Positions 12,996 to 25,689 of a DNA stretch of 64,000 nt are shown here, piece by piece (position 1 is the first letter of the stretch; every line of letters starts with the position of its first letter). Position numbers and translations under genes: made by a program. Location: NCBI GenBank assembly GCA_028554795.2, contig CM068831.1, positions 59,333,180-59,397,179 of the forward strand, read 5' to 3'. This DNA comes from Sinohyriopsis cumingii. Its lineage: Eukaryota > Mollusca > Bivalvia > Unionida > Unionidae. The notes under the pieces were generated by a model. That model was not told the origin of the DNA. It did no database searches and saw only the letters and a list, made by a program, of their open reading frames with translations.

Positions 12996-15423
12996 TATTA
13001 TGACTCTATGGTCTTAAACTCAGTAACAGAAAAGAGCGAAAACCAACTTTGAAAAGTTCAACAACTAATGTTTTTTTCCCTAGAATACAAAGTGAAAATT
13101 TAAAAAGAACTTATATTATTGCAAATTAAATCCCAAATAGTCCAAAATGTTCTATCACCAGCCCTAATGAATAAAGTTCTAATTAAGTTCCAGCGATGTT
13201 GGCAATAAGATCCAGTGCTGAAAGTGTTGATGTGCCTGTAGCCTTAAATGTACTAATGTTCCAGTGGTCTGAAGTGTAATGATGTGCTAAAAGTCTTCCA
13301 GTTGATCACAATAATACAATCTTAGACGTCCTTGTCTGAATTCAGTACAATTCCAAATGAATGTTTCTGTCCAAGAATATTATTGAGCTCTTTGTAATTC
13401 CAGAGAACAATAATTTGAATAAATAATCCCACCCTAATCAAACACTGAAAACAACAATACAAATGATTCTGCTCCTCTCAAGAATGAATAATTTTAAAGT
13501 TTCTAATCTCCCATTCATATAAAAAATCTTAGAAAAGGTTGTTGTATCCCAGCTTGTATCTCATCTAAATTCAAACAGTCTTTTCAGCAATGTACAATCT
13601 GCATATCGCCCATGCCACAGTACTGAAACTACTCTTCTAAAAGTAGTTAATGACATTCTCTCTGTGTTGGATAGTGGAAAGATTACAGTTATCACCCTCC
13701 TTGATTTGTCTGCAGCATTTGACACAATAGACTATGATATATTACTTCACCGTCTCCAGCATGTATTTGGCATTCATGATACAGCCTTACTAAGGTTCAA
13801 GTCCTACTTGGTCAACAGGACACAAATTGTATCTGCAAATGGAATACATTCCAGCCCAGTTGATCTATGTTGTGGTATTCCACAGGGGTCTTTTCTTGGA
13901 CCTGTTCTCTTCATTCTGTACACTCATTCGCTCTCAAGTGTCATATATCATCATCCAGTGTCTCACCAATTGTACACTGATGACACCCAAATATACAAAT
14001 TTAGCCACCCAGCTGAAGTTGATGCTACCATCCAAGGTGTAGAGAGGTGCGTTTCTGATGTGAAATCATGGATGACATGTAACAAGCTGCAGATGAATGA
14101 TGATAAAACTGAGGCCATTCTGATCACAACACAAAGACTTTCTCATTCATATCCTTTACCTCAAACAATAAATATCAGCAACACCAACATTAAATTCACT
14201 CAATTAGTACGAAACCTAGGTGTTACTCTGGACAGTACTCTCACATTGCACCAACATGTCATGAATATATGCAAGGCTGCATATCTTGAGTTGAGATGCA
14301 TCAGCTCAATTCGCAAATATCTTTCAGTTGATGCCACTAAAACACTTGTGTGTTCATTAGTACTTTCAAGACTGGATTTTTGTAACTCAATTCTGTCTGG
14401 TTCATCTCAATATCTGCTCCAAAAAACTTCAAAAAGTTCAACACACAGCTGCTTGGATCATACTTAGAGTACCACGATCAGAGCACATGTCCCCGCTGCT
14501 CTGTACCCTACACTGGCTATCCATTTGTTCCAGAATCAAACACAAAATTTGTTCTCTGTGCTACATTTCACTGTCGGACTCCAGTCCAACATACCTATCC
14601 GACCTCACCCATGTGTATACACCAGCAAGATACTTACACTCCTCTTCTAAGAATCGTATATTCATTATTCTAAGTATGAAAACAAAATCATATGGACAGC
14701 GTTCTTTTGCATACCAGGGCCCAGCAATGTGGAATGGATTGCCCACTGAACGTAGACACAAAGACACAGTGATCACATTCAAGAGGGCTCTCAAAACTCA
14801 CTTATTTCAACTGCAAGAACAAACTTAAAGACCTAATAATGTCTCCTACCTTAAATATTCTCAGCATGTTTTTTACAAATGTTTTCTAATTTCATGGTGT
14901 TTGTTTTTGTAATCATATCATTATATGTTTTTTATCTTATAGGTGTTGTCTAATGTTGTAAAGCGCTTAGAGCTTCTAAAGATTAGGCGCTATACAAAGT
15001 CCTCATTATTATTATTATTATTATATAGAAAAAACTTAAACACAAAAGTGGAGACAGGATGTAGGTCCAAAGATCATTTATAGAAAATTCTAAGTTATAA
15101 ACATATAAAATCTGGTATTAAGGTTATAATACAGAATGTGGTAAATGTAAGGTACAACAGGTTTATCCATGGGGAATACCAATATTCTAGACCCAGACCC
15201 AAAATAAACATGTTTAACTCTGTTGATAATGATCCTAATATTTAACTCACATTTACAGAAAAAATGTTTGCTATTTATTATTTTCTTACAAAATTAAAAG
15301 TTTCTGATCAGGTACTTGATGAACTTGATTTTGGACAAAGTCTAGTCAAGTCCAAAATACAATTACATATACTATATAATTATGGACAAAAACTAACAAC
15401 AATACAATTAAATATACAAAACA
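12996..15423 (-). repeat. 3' LTR of the Gypsy element, interrupted by a LINE
   Basis: The segments 12996-13470 and 15050-15423 align in order with the right LTR (20240-21170); shared stretches include GGTCTTAAACT, TCTATCACCAG and AATTTGAATAAATAAT. Between them sits the LINE 13470-15030. A purine tract on the minus strand (ATGAGAGGAGG, 15434-15424) directly adjoins the LTR edge and fits the polypurine tract. Confidence 0.75.
13470..15030 (+). mobile_element. 5'-truncated L2/CR1-type LINE nested in the Gypsy LTR
   Basis: The reverse transcriptase is largely open: 13664-14467 covers the motif-A region (LLDLSAAFDTID), GIPQGSFLGPVLF and the catalytic block, here LYTDDTQIY. The C-terminal part continues in another frame at 14487-14828 (ending ALKTHLFQLQEQT). 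Upstream, 13500-13660 gives KILEKVVVSQLVSHL and QSAYRPCHSTETTLLKVVND with one stop. The 3' end has an AAAGCGCTTAGAGC...AGGCGCTATACAAA tail and an (ATT)n run at 15006-15025, typical of L2-like LINEs. Frameshift near 14440 and 5' truncation make it inactive. Confidence 0.85.
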
Positions 15424-15559
15424 CCTCCTCTCATAAAAAGATAGATTTGTACACTAAAGTATTCTTTTAACTATTAGTCAGATATTCATGTGATTAAAAT
15501 TACATCAGATGAAGTCTTGCAAATGACACAAAATATGCTTGAAGCAGTATAATATGTCT

Positions 15560-16820
15560 ATGCACATGAAAGTACATACGCAGTTAGGTTATCTTTTCCC
15601 TTAATATGCCTTATGTCAATATTGTATTCCTGTAACGTCAAACTCGACCTCAGTAATCTCTAAGTATTCTCATTTATCTTCCCAATGAAAATAAGGGGGT
15701 TGTGATCACTGAATACAACAATCAGAGGAGCTAAACTAATATACACTTCAAAGTGTTGCAAAGCCAATATCAAAGCCACAACGTTCCTTCTCGATTGTGG
15801 AATAATTTCTCTTGTACTATATTTGTGTCTTCTTGAATCAGTACTCCACAAAACCCAACATCACTTACATCAACTGACATTTTAAATGATTGACTGAAAT
15901 TTGGATCTGAAATAACTGGTGCAGTCAGAAGTATGGCTTTTAACTTGTCAAAAGCCTCCTGTAATTTTTTAGACCAATGCAACTTGGTCTTCTTACTCAA
16001 CAAATTGGTCAGGGGTTTAGCAGTTATGGAAAAATTGGAGCAAAATTTCCAAAAATATCTAGCCATGCCCAAAAGTCGCATGAGCTGCTTTTTGCTGACA
16101 GGCACAGGGAAATTAAAGAGCCTTGATCTTAACTTCTATAAGTTAACTTGTCCTTATCCCACGATATGTCACAGAAATGTCAGACAAGTATGCTAAAACT
16201 CACTTTTACTTAAAGTAATTGTCAAATTAGCATTACTGAGTCTATCAAAGAAATTCCAAATCTTCTTCAAGTGATCTTTCCAGAAGTCATTGTATCATCA
16301 ATGCAAGCATCACAATTATCTAGATCGGATGTAACCATGTTCATCGATCATTGAAAAGCACAAGGCAAACCTTTCATCCCAAAAGGTATTACTGTATGTT
16401 GATAAAGTCCATCTGGAGCTACAGATGCCGAAATTTCCTTGTCTTTTCTGTTAGTGGAATTTGCCATAATTCTATCAAAAAGTCAAATTTTGTGACTTAT
16501 TTTGTATCTCCAATTTTGTCAATGCAGTCAATGAATCTTTCCAATGGAAATGAATGTTTTGGTCACATTGTTCACTTTTATGTAGTCATTGTACATGTGG
16601 AAAGTATTATCTGGTTTCGGCACAAAAATACTTGGCAAAGTCCAGTTACTTTTGCTTGGTTCTCCAGAAAATACTGAATTTCGTTTTTCAAACATTCCAG
16701 TTTGAGAGGGTTTATCCTGGATGGATGCAGTTTTACAGGTGTGGAATCTACAATTGCAACATCATGGTTGAGTTTATTTGTTCGTGTTGGAACACTTGGA
16801 AACAAGTGCTCATATTCAGA
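15560..16820 (-). pseudogene. Gypsy reverse transcriptase and RNase H remnant
   Basis: Reading the minus strand from 16805, a frame with PVKLHPSRINPLKLECLKNE matches the start of a Gypsy RT. The thumb/connection follows at 16105-15770 (KKQLMRLLGMARYFWKFCSNF, then LTNLLSKKTKLHWS), and RNase H at 15851-15560 (LALQHFEVYI, VVFSDHNPLIFI). The RT palm (about 16150-16600) survives in broken frames. RT and RNase H lie downstream of the integrase in the direction of transcription. Confidence 0.75.
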
Positions 16821-17993
16821 TAATATGTTTTAGTTCAGACTTTTCTTGTGGTTGTAGATGTGAACATTTCTGGTCCAGATTATTGAATATTTCTGAATTC
16901 CGAAGATTGGTTACACCAAAATCGTTGTTGTTCGATTGCATTCCGTCCCTTAAATCCTCACTGTGTGAGACAGTTACGACTAAACCGACAGCATGATTAG
17001 CGAGGCTATCTCTACCAACATACTCCTTTAACATATTTATATGGCAAAGTTGTTTCTACTTCCCAGGAGTATTGATGATATAATTTATTTCACTTACTTT
17101 CTTTTCAACTGTATAAGGACCGTAGCACTTACCCTGAAGAGGATTTTGAGGTATGGGCAAGAGAGCCAGAACTCTTATCACTAGAATGAAAACTCCTTTC
17201 AAACCTTGATTTAACTTTTGACTGAGTAGATTGTGAAGCATTTAATTACTGACACTTGAAATCAGAAATAGAGTGGAGAAGATTAATTTCTTATCTTCAA
17301 TTCAAAGAAAGTTTCTCTTTTATTAGCTTCAGTGGTCCACGGACAGCATGTCCAAAGATAAGTTTAAAGGAACTAAATCCTAAAGATTCTTGAACTGATT
17401 CCCTGACAACAAACAACAGTAAATGAGCACCTTCGTCCAAGTCTTTCCCGTTATCAAAACAACATAACCAAATCATATTTTTTAAAGTTTGATGAAATCG
17501 TTCTAAAAACCCCTTAGCTTTCAGGGTGATAGGCAGAAAACATTCTGGATACCTAATTCATAGATAACTTGCTGGAAAATTCCACACATACAATGTGACC
17601 CCAGGTCATGTTGGACAGATTTGGGAAGGCCAAATCGTGCAAAACAAATCTTTATCAAAGCTTTTGCAGTGGTTTTTGTTTCAATATTCCTCAAAGGAAT
17701 TACCTCTGGGAATCTTGTGGACACACACATTATGGTCAACAAGTATTTGTTGCCTGAGTTGGTCTTGGATAAGGGAACAATGCAGTCGGCTGTATTTCTG
17801 CTAAATGGTTCGTCAAATGCAGGAATCGGTTGCACATGAGCCTTTGTATCTTGTGATTGGATTTTCCTACCATTTGATAAGTGTGACAGGATCTACAGTA
17901 TTTACAAACATCACTTTTAATTTTCGGCCAATAAAAATGTTTCAAGATCTTGTGATAAGTTCTGTTAACCCCTAATTGACCAGTCAATGGCAT
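16816..17993 (-). pseudogene. Gypsy integrase remnant, upstream of RT
   Basis: 17993-17736 holds the zinc-binding N-terminus (GVNRTYHKILKHFYWPKIKS then CRSCHTYQ). 17835-17521 holds the catalytic core with TADCIVPLSKTNSGNKYLLT and a degraded second Asp block (VQHDLGSHC). 17241-17056 and 17034-16816 hold the C-terminal region (LALLPIPQNPLQGKCYGPYT, then NMLKEYVGRDS), which runs into the RT start. Several frame breaks separate these parts. Confidence 0.75.
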
Positions 17994-17999
17994 CTCATG

Positions 18000-18955
18000 G
18001 GCTAGATAAGAATTTCCCGTCTATACGACTTTGAAACTACAATTTGAAAGATTACCGACCACTCGTCACCAGCAGGTACCTCAGGTGGTCTCGTTTTCTC
18101 ATAAGGACCCTGTTTTTAACAAAATAACAAACAGGTAATTCACTGGCTTCAGTTTCGCCAATAGCTTTCTGGAACAAACAAAGAGATCTTAGGACCATTT
18201 TCTTGTTCGACAATGAGTGATTTTGCTATGTTGCCCTGTTTAGGAGAAAGAGAATGAATAGTAAAATGAGGATCACTGTAATCAGTACAGTTTGATTGGT
18301 CTACACCAGGAGCAAAAGTGACCTCATTAAAAGTCTGCCAATAATCAGCAAAAGAAGTGATTTCATGATCAACATCATTTTCTAAAGATATCTTTGCTAT
18401 AGTAGTTCTAGTAGCTACACAAGCTGGGTATATATGAGAGATTTAATTTTCAATTGGATCGACTTTCTGATCCAAACAAGGCTTGTCAGTTACAAGTGGG
18501 ATTAACCACAACCTTAACTCCGGCTAGGTCATTGTCTAGTAATAAATGAATGCCCTCAATGGGTAAACAAGATACTATTCTGACTGTCACGGGTCCTGAT
18601 AACAAATTTACACAATAGAGAGGAACATTAATAAAGCCTCAATCTACTCCTTGAGTAAGGACATTTTATTAGCAGAAGACTTCTCAAAACAAGGTAAAAC
18701 ACCAGATAATAAGAGACTCTGAGAAGCTTTTGTCACTTAAAATTTTAATAGGGTTAGGATTGGCATAATCACTAATAAGTGATTTAGAATATTCGACATG
18801 AATGGTTCATAATTCCTCATTATAAACTCCGACTGGTGTTTTATTTGACCAATCAAATGTTTTGCTTTCAGTACATGACTGTAACTTGGCCTCTTAGAAA
18901 TAAGAGCATATTTAATAGTTCTGTCTTTATTCTGTTTTGCTTATTTTTCAAGCTG
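18000..18955 (-). other. Decayed pol N-terminal/protease part of the Gypsy element
   Basis: Between the gag-like frame and the integrase the minus strand is full of stops. Position suggests the protease and linker of the polyprotein, but no intact DSG/DTG protease motif was confirmed. Confidence 0.4.
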
Positions 18956-18961
18956 TAGCAG

Positions 18962-19640
18962 TCAGAAATTACGTGCTATTTCTTCATCCAATAGTGAACG
19001 CAGGGAGAGATAAGGATTTCTGATCAGTCTTGTCAGAAATTTGATTCCTAAAAGTTGTGCCAAACTGAGATTTGGAAGTGCTGTTATGAGAATGAAATGA
19101 CATTTTACCAATAAACAGTTAAGTAGAAGACGTGCTAACAAAACACCTTTATGAGTCATAGAATAATCATCAGCTGTACGGCAGCAGTTTCTAAAGTTTC
19201 GACGTTTTGCTTATGATATCAATATGGACACAATTCATAAACTCTTCAGTTAATGCGAGACGTGTAATATCATCACAATCTTTATCAATCTTTTTAGAAG
19301 AGCACCACCTATCATGATTCTCCCTTGCAAATTTGGCATAGGTTAGGTCAGTGGATTTTCTACAGTTCCTAAACCGTTGTCGATATGTTTTAGGTACTAA
19401 CTCATAACCCTTCAAAATATATTCTTTAACCACTTCATAAACATCATAATCATCACTCTGTTGTACTGACAGTGAAATGTAAATATCACGAGCTCTGCCA
19501 TTAAGTACACTTTGTAATAATAAAGTCCTGTGCTCTCTTGGCCATCTCAAATCTTCAGCAATTTTCTCAAAATAAAGACAACATTGATCTACTTCTTTTT
19601 CCTGATATGTGGGTACTAACTTGAATATTTCTGATAACAT
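18962..19640 (-). pseudogene. Gypsy gag-like remnant
   Basis: The 149-residue frame 19640-19191 is a helical capsid-like gag segment (FEKIAEDLRWPREHRTLLLQ, VVKEYILKGYELVPKTYRQR, FARENHDRWC), the type seen in Gmr1-like elements. It runs into a second frame at 19159-18962. No intact zinc knuckle was seen after it. Confidence 0.6.
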
Positions 19641-20239
19641 GGAAACCAGGATTTGTGTAGGGGGAAGGGGTGTTTCCGCTTGCCAGTTCTAATTTTTTGT
19701 TCTAAACTGAAATTCCCTTCTTTTTCTCTTTGTGTCTGTATTTCCCTTCTGTTTCTCTCATCATCTGTGTTTGCATTAGCATATCTTCTCTCTGTGTCTC
19801 TGTCTCTGTCTGTCTGTCTCCTTCTCTCTGTAACTGCACTTGCCTTTCTCTTTCTGCAATCACATTTGTCTGTCTTTATGCAAATCCAACTTCATTTGTC
19901 ACTCTTTCCTCTTTTTGTAATTGCATTTCTCTAACTTTCCCCTCTCTTTGCATTTGTATTATTTCTATCTGAAACTGATGTTTTCTTAACTCTGATTCCA
20001 TTTTTGAACTGTAATTCTCTTTTCAAAGATTCCAATCCTCCAGAGTATGATATGAACTAAATTCCTTCATTTTAGATAACATTGTGAAAGCTTTTAGGTT
20101 TCGCAGTTATTTCTCAAATATGTAAAATAATAACTGGAACTTAGAAAATTCCGAAACAAAGTGGGTGTATATGACCAACGGAACGTTTTCTGAAATATTT
20201 TAAAGAAATTCGTATCCTCAATACAAGCCCCCAATTTTC
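19641..20239 (-). other. Gypsy leader region with pyrimidine-rich tract and primer site
   Basis: 19700-19990 is a TCTCTGTG-type pyrimidine-rich repeat on the plus strand. A primer-binding-like sequence starts TGGGGGCTTGT on the minus strand at 20233, a few bases inside the 5' LTR, and resembles sites for a proline tRNA. Long plus-strand frames here are low-complexity artefacts. Confidence 0.45.
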
Positions 20240-21170
20240 TATTGTGAATCCATGGTCTTAAACTAAATAACAGAATAGAATGAACAAACAAGTTTTGTAA
20301 AATTCAACAAATAATTTATTTTCATAGAATACAAAGTGAAAATGTAAAAAGAACTTACAGTAATGCAAATTAAATTTCAAAATAGTCCAAAACGTTCTAT
20401 CACCAGTTCTAATGAATAACGTTGTAATTAAGTTATAGTAGTACTTTAAATGAGATCCAGCAATGAAGTTGTTGATATACTTTTAGTCTTGAATGTACTA
20501 ATGTAGCAGTTGCCTGAAGTTTGATGATGTGCTAAGTCTTCCAATTAATCACAGTAATATGATCTAAGATTTCCTTGTCTGAATTCACTATAATTCCAAA
20601 TTAATGTTTCTCTCCAAGAATTTATGGATTACATTGTAATTCCAGAGAATAATAATTTGAATAAATAATTCCACCCATATCAAAAACTGAACAAAACAAT
20701 ACAAATGATTTTCCTTCTGATGTTATTGCAACAATGAGTAATTGCTCAAGTAAATAAGATTACAAGCCCCTCTACTTGATCTAAGTTGCAGTCAGCATTT
20801 TCTAGAAATGCTCTGTCACTGATTGGAGTTTTCAATTCTAGAACAATCTTGGTTGTCAACAAGAGAAAATACGTTACATAAACTATAATATCGATTGTGA
20901 TAAACATCAGGTACGGCAGGTTTATTCATGGAGAATACTATTATCCTAGACTTGGACCCAAATAAACCTATTTACTTCAATTGATAATGATCATAATATT
21001 TAACCCACATTCGTAGAGAAAATATTAGCTATGCATTATCTGCTTACAAAATTAAAAGTTCCTGATCAATGAACTTGATTGAGAACAAGGTGAAGTCGAA
21101 AATAAAATTATACACAACATATAATCATGGAGAAAAAACTAAGAGCAATACAAATTAAATATACATAACA
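20240..21170 (-). repeat. 5' LTR of the Gypsy element
   Basis: The 931-bp right LTR copy is uninterrupted and starts on its coding strand with TGTTATG. Comparison with the left copy defines its edges and the LINE insertion. The two copies differ at many sites and by indels, so the insertion is old. Confidence 0.75.
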
Positions 21171-21175
21171 CCATG

Positions 21176-22499
21176 TGAAACTTGTGGAACATCTGTCTTA
21201 CACACGCACATGGCATATAACGTGATGCATGTCGTGATGATGATACAAACCCAAGCCCCGGAAATATCAAATATCCTTGTGAAACTTGTAGAAAATCTGT
21301 CAAATACATGAACAGCGTACATAGCATGATACGATGAGCATAGAAAATATGTCATATACACGCACATGGCATTGATCATACGTCACGGTACATGTACATT
21401 TTTTAAAATTTTTATATAGTTTCATTAGGAGACCTGTGTTTGGACATATGCGTGTAAAACATTGTCTGGGCTTATATTGTCTTTATTTGAATTAAAAATT
21501 TCTGAAATAAAGAAAGAATATATAAATATGTGTTGCATGTAATTATTTATATTTGTACCCTGGATTTAGTTAAGTCTATAGTTGTACGGTACAGCGTTCA
21601 AAATGTTTGACCATTGAGAACAATCACTTTCAAGGTTATGCATCCGTCTGATGAGCACGGTATTATGTTGCCAAGTAACTGTATCACTGATAACCAACGA
21701 TTATGTAATCAATTACCTTTAAATAGTTAAGTGTAGTTATACTATATTGTGTGCCTGAAGGACTCACGGTACTAATTCAGTTCCCATAGTAAACCTATGT
21801 AAAAACCGTATTAAAAATTCAATAACTTAAAATTTCTGAGTGCTCATGATCAAACCTATATTTATCAGTATAGATGAAACCTGGATGCCAGCTTCTGTGT
21901 AGAGGAAAGGATATGAGCGACGGCATTTTTTGGACCTGCATGTGTTTGAAACATTGTGCTTTCAATTCCGCACCAAAGAGTCAGGTGCTCATTTTAGTAA
22001 TGAGTGTTCCAAGTTCAAGATTGCTAACGTCTGAAATTCCATCAATAAAACAATGTCTCCATTTTTTTTCATTTACAACTAGGATAAGCTCTCAAAAGGT
22101 TCTTTTTCCTAAAACATAACGTACATTATTAACCAATCCTGGCCAGCCAAAGCCATATTTACTCTATTTTATGTATTTCCAGGCTGGTTCCCATTTTTCC
22201 ATACCATTAGTACCGTGTGTCCTGAAAGCAAAAACTTGATCTTTGCACAGAGAGAGAGAGAATACTGACATTCGGGAAATTTAAAAGGTTTATGTTTAAT
22301 ACCTGAAATACTGGTGTTTAAAGGATGGAATTTAATTTTCAATTTGTTTTGCATATTAGGTTTCCCTAAAAACATGAGAAGATCTAGACTTCAGCCTTGA
22401 AGTCCTTGAATTTCACTTGAGTGAAAGCATATGAACTCTAGCGTAGTCTCTGAATTTCACTTGGACGGGTTAGGGGCAACAGTAAAAAATGAAAATGAA
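21176..22499. other. Non-coding DNA with dispersed and duplicated repeats
   Basis: 21176-21380 contains imperfect repeats of a TGTGAAACTTGT / ACACGCACATGGCAT unit. 22035-22180 is a dispersed repeat with a second copy at 52570-52738. 22180-22490 aligns with about 60190-60760, the left part of a segmental duplication. No gene is supported. Confidence 0.5.
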
Positions 22500-23030
22500 A
22501 TTAATAATAGAGGCTGATATGATGACAGATGGATCAACACGGTGGCAATGGAAATTAACATTAGGTCATCATTTTGAAATTGGTCGATATGGCGATAATA
22601 GGAATTTAACATTAGTCCATAGGTTTAACATTATAGGTAGACATTGCGACAATGGGCATTGACATTGATCCACACGATTGACATTAGTACGGCACTATGA
22701 CGACTTAGTGAAGACGTAATGTTAAAATGAACATATTTCCTCTTGTAGCTATAAATGGTTTTTTGTTGGGGATACAGATGGGTGTGTATGGCAGCAAGGG
22801 GAAAGTTATCGTTAAAAATGACCATATGTCTAGCATGCATTTTGGCTGGCCAACGCTAATACCTACTGACTATTACCCACTCATCATCTAACCAACACTC
22901 ACACTTTATAACCATTGCGCAGCTGGAATGATGAAAACCCACATTTGCTTACGAGCAAAAGTGTAGGAATACATACGCACTATAGACACATACAATCACA
23001 CACAAAGGTAGGAGTGATCATATATAAACA
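22500..23030. repeat. Left inverted repeat of the decayed Polinton
   Basis: It holds degenerate copies of the GCGACAATGGGAATTAACAT-like subrepeat seen in the large Polinton's termini (22545-22680), then a segment whose reverse complement recurs at 27040-27260. Confidence 0.6.
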
Positions 23031-23053
23031 CTTATCACACTAGGGTATGAGTG

Positions 23054-23108
<55 letters not shown>

Positions 23109-23985
23109 TCTACCACACAAGGGTAGGAGTGTTCGTACATACACAAACATAATATCACACAAGGTTATTCTGGCACACACAGACACACACACACACGGGG
23201 TTTACCTTTCCACCCCAAAGGTTAATGCTGACAGACATGAAAATGCGAGGCTGATTAGCTTCACTTTCTCAGTCCTAATTTCCTTGGGATGAGGGGTTAT
23301 GGCTCTTGTTGCTGTTGATGATGTTTTCCTGCCATTGTTGACTGTGGGTCTCCATTTTCTTCCTCAATTCCTTACTCTATTCCTCCTCCAGCATTTTATA
23401 TTTTATTGCTTCTATTTCATCTTCATCACTGTTTAGCCAATTTAAAATGAATCATCACCCTCTTCATTACTCTTCTGTTCGGGTGCAGGTCCGTTTCTTT
23501 CACTTGGTCCAGGAGGTGCTGCAAATTTTTCAAGTGAACTAAGGTCTGAGAGTCTCACAATCTTCCGCTCATATTCTGGCTCATGTTTCGTCTTTGTCCA
23601 GTCGAGAATGGAATGGCGAACGCACCTCTTTAATTGTCAGAGTCGCTGCGAAGCAAAACATGCCTCAGAGTGGAGACGCGAATGACATCCGCTTAGACTG
23701 AGAGTGTGAGAGACAATGTCAAGAGAATTTTTTTTCAGAACTAGAACACAGTACCATTGTTTAAAATAAATCTGTATTTTCTAACAATCCACGCTAATTC
23801 AAACATCAACAAAGAATGAAGAGAGACAATTAGGACTAGTCTCTCTTTCTTCCTATACACATGCCAATATCAAAGTAAACAAGGTTGACAATTCTGTGAA
23901 AGTAGAGTTGGAGTCTGTGAAGGATGTTCTGAATACAAAACCTCATTGTCTTTGCATATTTACACGGCTTCGTGTTCCATGTTTT
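23031..23985. other. Simple repeats and unassigned part of the decayed Polinton
   Basis: A (TC)n(AC)n run lies at 23053-23104 and a second (AC)n at 23176-23197. The rest (23290-23985) corresponds in position to the small-gene region of the large Polinton, but no coiled-coil frame or histone-type hairpin could be recognised in it. Confidence 0.4.
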
Positions 23986-23989
23986 GTTT

Positions 23990-25150
23990 TAACAGTCTAG
24001 GATCACTTCTCTCAGTCTGTTGATTTCCAGTGTATTATCAAAATCTACATACACGATGACGTTGGCTGAGTTCTCAAGGGCCACTGCAAACTGAAGTTCC
24101 ATACTGAGTTAGAATGCTTTTATAGGGTACAGATGTCTCCACAAGGCACAATCTCCTGCATTATCGTCCTATGCTGTACAGTTGATTCCTAATTGTCACG
24201 TGGCTTTAATAAGACTCAAGTAAGATCTCGAGTTACTTTTCTGGGCAAAGTTGGGTTCAAATACACAACATCTGGCCGTCTCGGTTGATTTCTGTCATGG
24301 GAACATGTAAGTATTGAAACTGGAAAGGTTTTTTATTGATCGAGGTAAATGAACACGATTAGGCAGTTGATCTTGGAAGACATAATCTTCGATCCTGGAT
24401 ATAACTCTAGACGCATTGGTTAAGGTATTAAATTGCACTCTTCTTAGAAGATACTTGACTGTAGTTCTGGTCATAGCTTAACTGTTGTCATTTCCCACTT
24501 TAGGTAAGACTTCCACACGATGCACGTTGAGTCTGATTTCTTCAGTGATAGTTTTATATTCATTAGTATTTGCAATCAAATGTAACACGGTTCTTCTTCT
24601 TCAATTCGGTCTCATAAGCAGACCCACATCATTCAACAAATACTTGTCTTGCAGTTCCATGTCCAAGTGCAAACGATGCATTAATTGTAAACTACGTCCT
24701 TGTTAGATTTTCTTGTGATTTTACTAAATCTTACATTATGATCTGTATCATCATCTACAAAACCAAGCTGTATTGTTGATCTTGCTCAACGTGTCAGGTT
24801 TCCTCACACCACAAAAGCATCGAGGTATGTGTTCTTTGCTCCTTTTCCATATGTCAGGAGATTCTCAAATTAAGCTCAGTAAAGGTTAAGTGTCAATGCT
24901 GCAGCTAGCCAGTTTGACGGGAACCACTCTGGCATCAGCGACTGGATTGTTATCCATTTTGTGAACTTTGACCTTCAGGTACATGTAACTTTTTCAGATC
25001 GATGGAATCATTGGTTTTTCCTTTGATTTCAAACTCGATTGGAGTTGAGCTGGTTAAAGATGACGCGGAATAAAATTCTACCCATTGGAATTCTTGCATT
25101 GTCAACATAGTTGGTGGCATGTCAAACATAGAGTTCTGTCATGGAATATT
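23990..25150 (-). pseudogene. Major capsid protein pseudogene (decayed Polinton)
   Basis: It matches the large copy's MCP gene from the stop end (CTAGGATCACTTCTCTCAGT near 23998, against CTAGGATGACTTCTCTCAAA at 36212) through to the start end (ACATAGTTGGTGGCATGTCAAA near 25107, against 37445). Many indels and stops remove the reading frame. Confidence 0.75.
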
Positions 25151-25239
25151 GTCAAGAATCTCAGTGTATCATTTTGGTATTAATCAATAGCATCAAAATC
25201 TCTGACCATTCTTCTTTTGTTATTCTTTTTCTGATCATG

Positions 25240-25545
25240 TATATTAGGTCTGAATGTTTTTTGACGTCCATTTCTGCCTTGTCCTTGCTGTGTCGTAGAA
25301 GAGGAATTAAAACATTCGAAAGGAGTGTGAAGTGAATTTATACGTGTGTGTGTCGGAGATCAAAGAGTCCTTTTCCTGTCTAAATCAAATATGTTTTCTG
25401 ATTTCTTGAAGAATTGTTTGGTCTTTTCCTTGAATCACGGGTATCAAGAAGTGTGCTACCTCACAAAAAGCCGTTTTTAACATATCTGCCAAACCATGTC
25501 CTCGTTGTCGAGCTATTGTTCTGCACACAGGATACGTCATTTACA
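25240..25545 (-). pseudogene. Core-like basic protein pseudogene (decayed Polinton)
   Basis: TTCTGCCTTGTCCTTGCTG (25272) and the TTTTTAACATATCTGCCAAAC / TGTCCTCGTTGTCGAGC segment (25470-25515) match the gene at 37534-37950. The frame is broken. Confidence 0.65.
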
Positions 25546-25689
25546 ATTCACAGGAAGATCGTTTTCAGAACTGTAGTTTCTCGCTTGCTTTTCCATCTTG
25601 CCACTATCTCCTTTGATACTAATATCCACCAATCAGAATGCAATTTACTAACAGGAAGATATTACGGATGCACACATTCTCATTCAATG

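Larger units (their letters stand above)
12996..21170 (-). mobile_element. Degenerate Ty3/Gypsy element with integrase-before-RT order (Gmr1-like)
   Basis: The element lies on the minus strand between two direct LTR copies (right LTR 20240-21170; left LTR 12996-15423, split by a LINE). It is flanked by a 5-bp duplication CCATG at 12991-12995 and 21171-21175. LTR tips form an inverted repeat, CATAACA at one end and TATTATG at the other. In transcription order it holds gag-like, integrase, linker, RT and RNase H remnants. Integrase ahead of RT is unlike ordinary Gypsy order and matches the Gmr1 group. All coding parts carry stops and frameshifts. Confidence 0.75.

Noticed and set aside
19653-19972. 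Leu/Ser/Cys-rich frames on the plus strand
   Set aside because: Pyrimidine-rich simple sequence in the Gypsy leader, opposite the coding strand.
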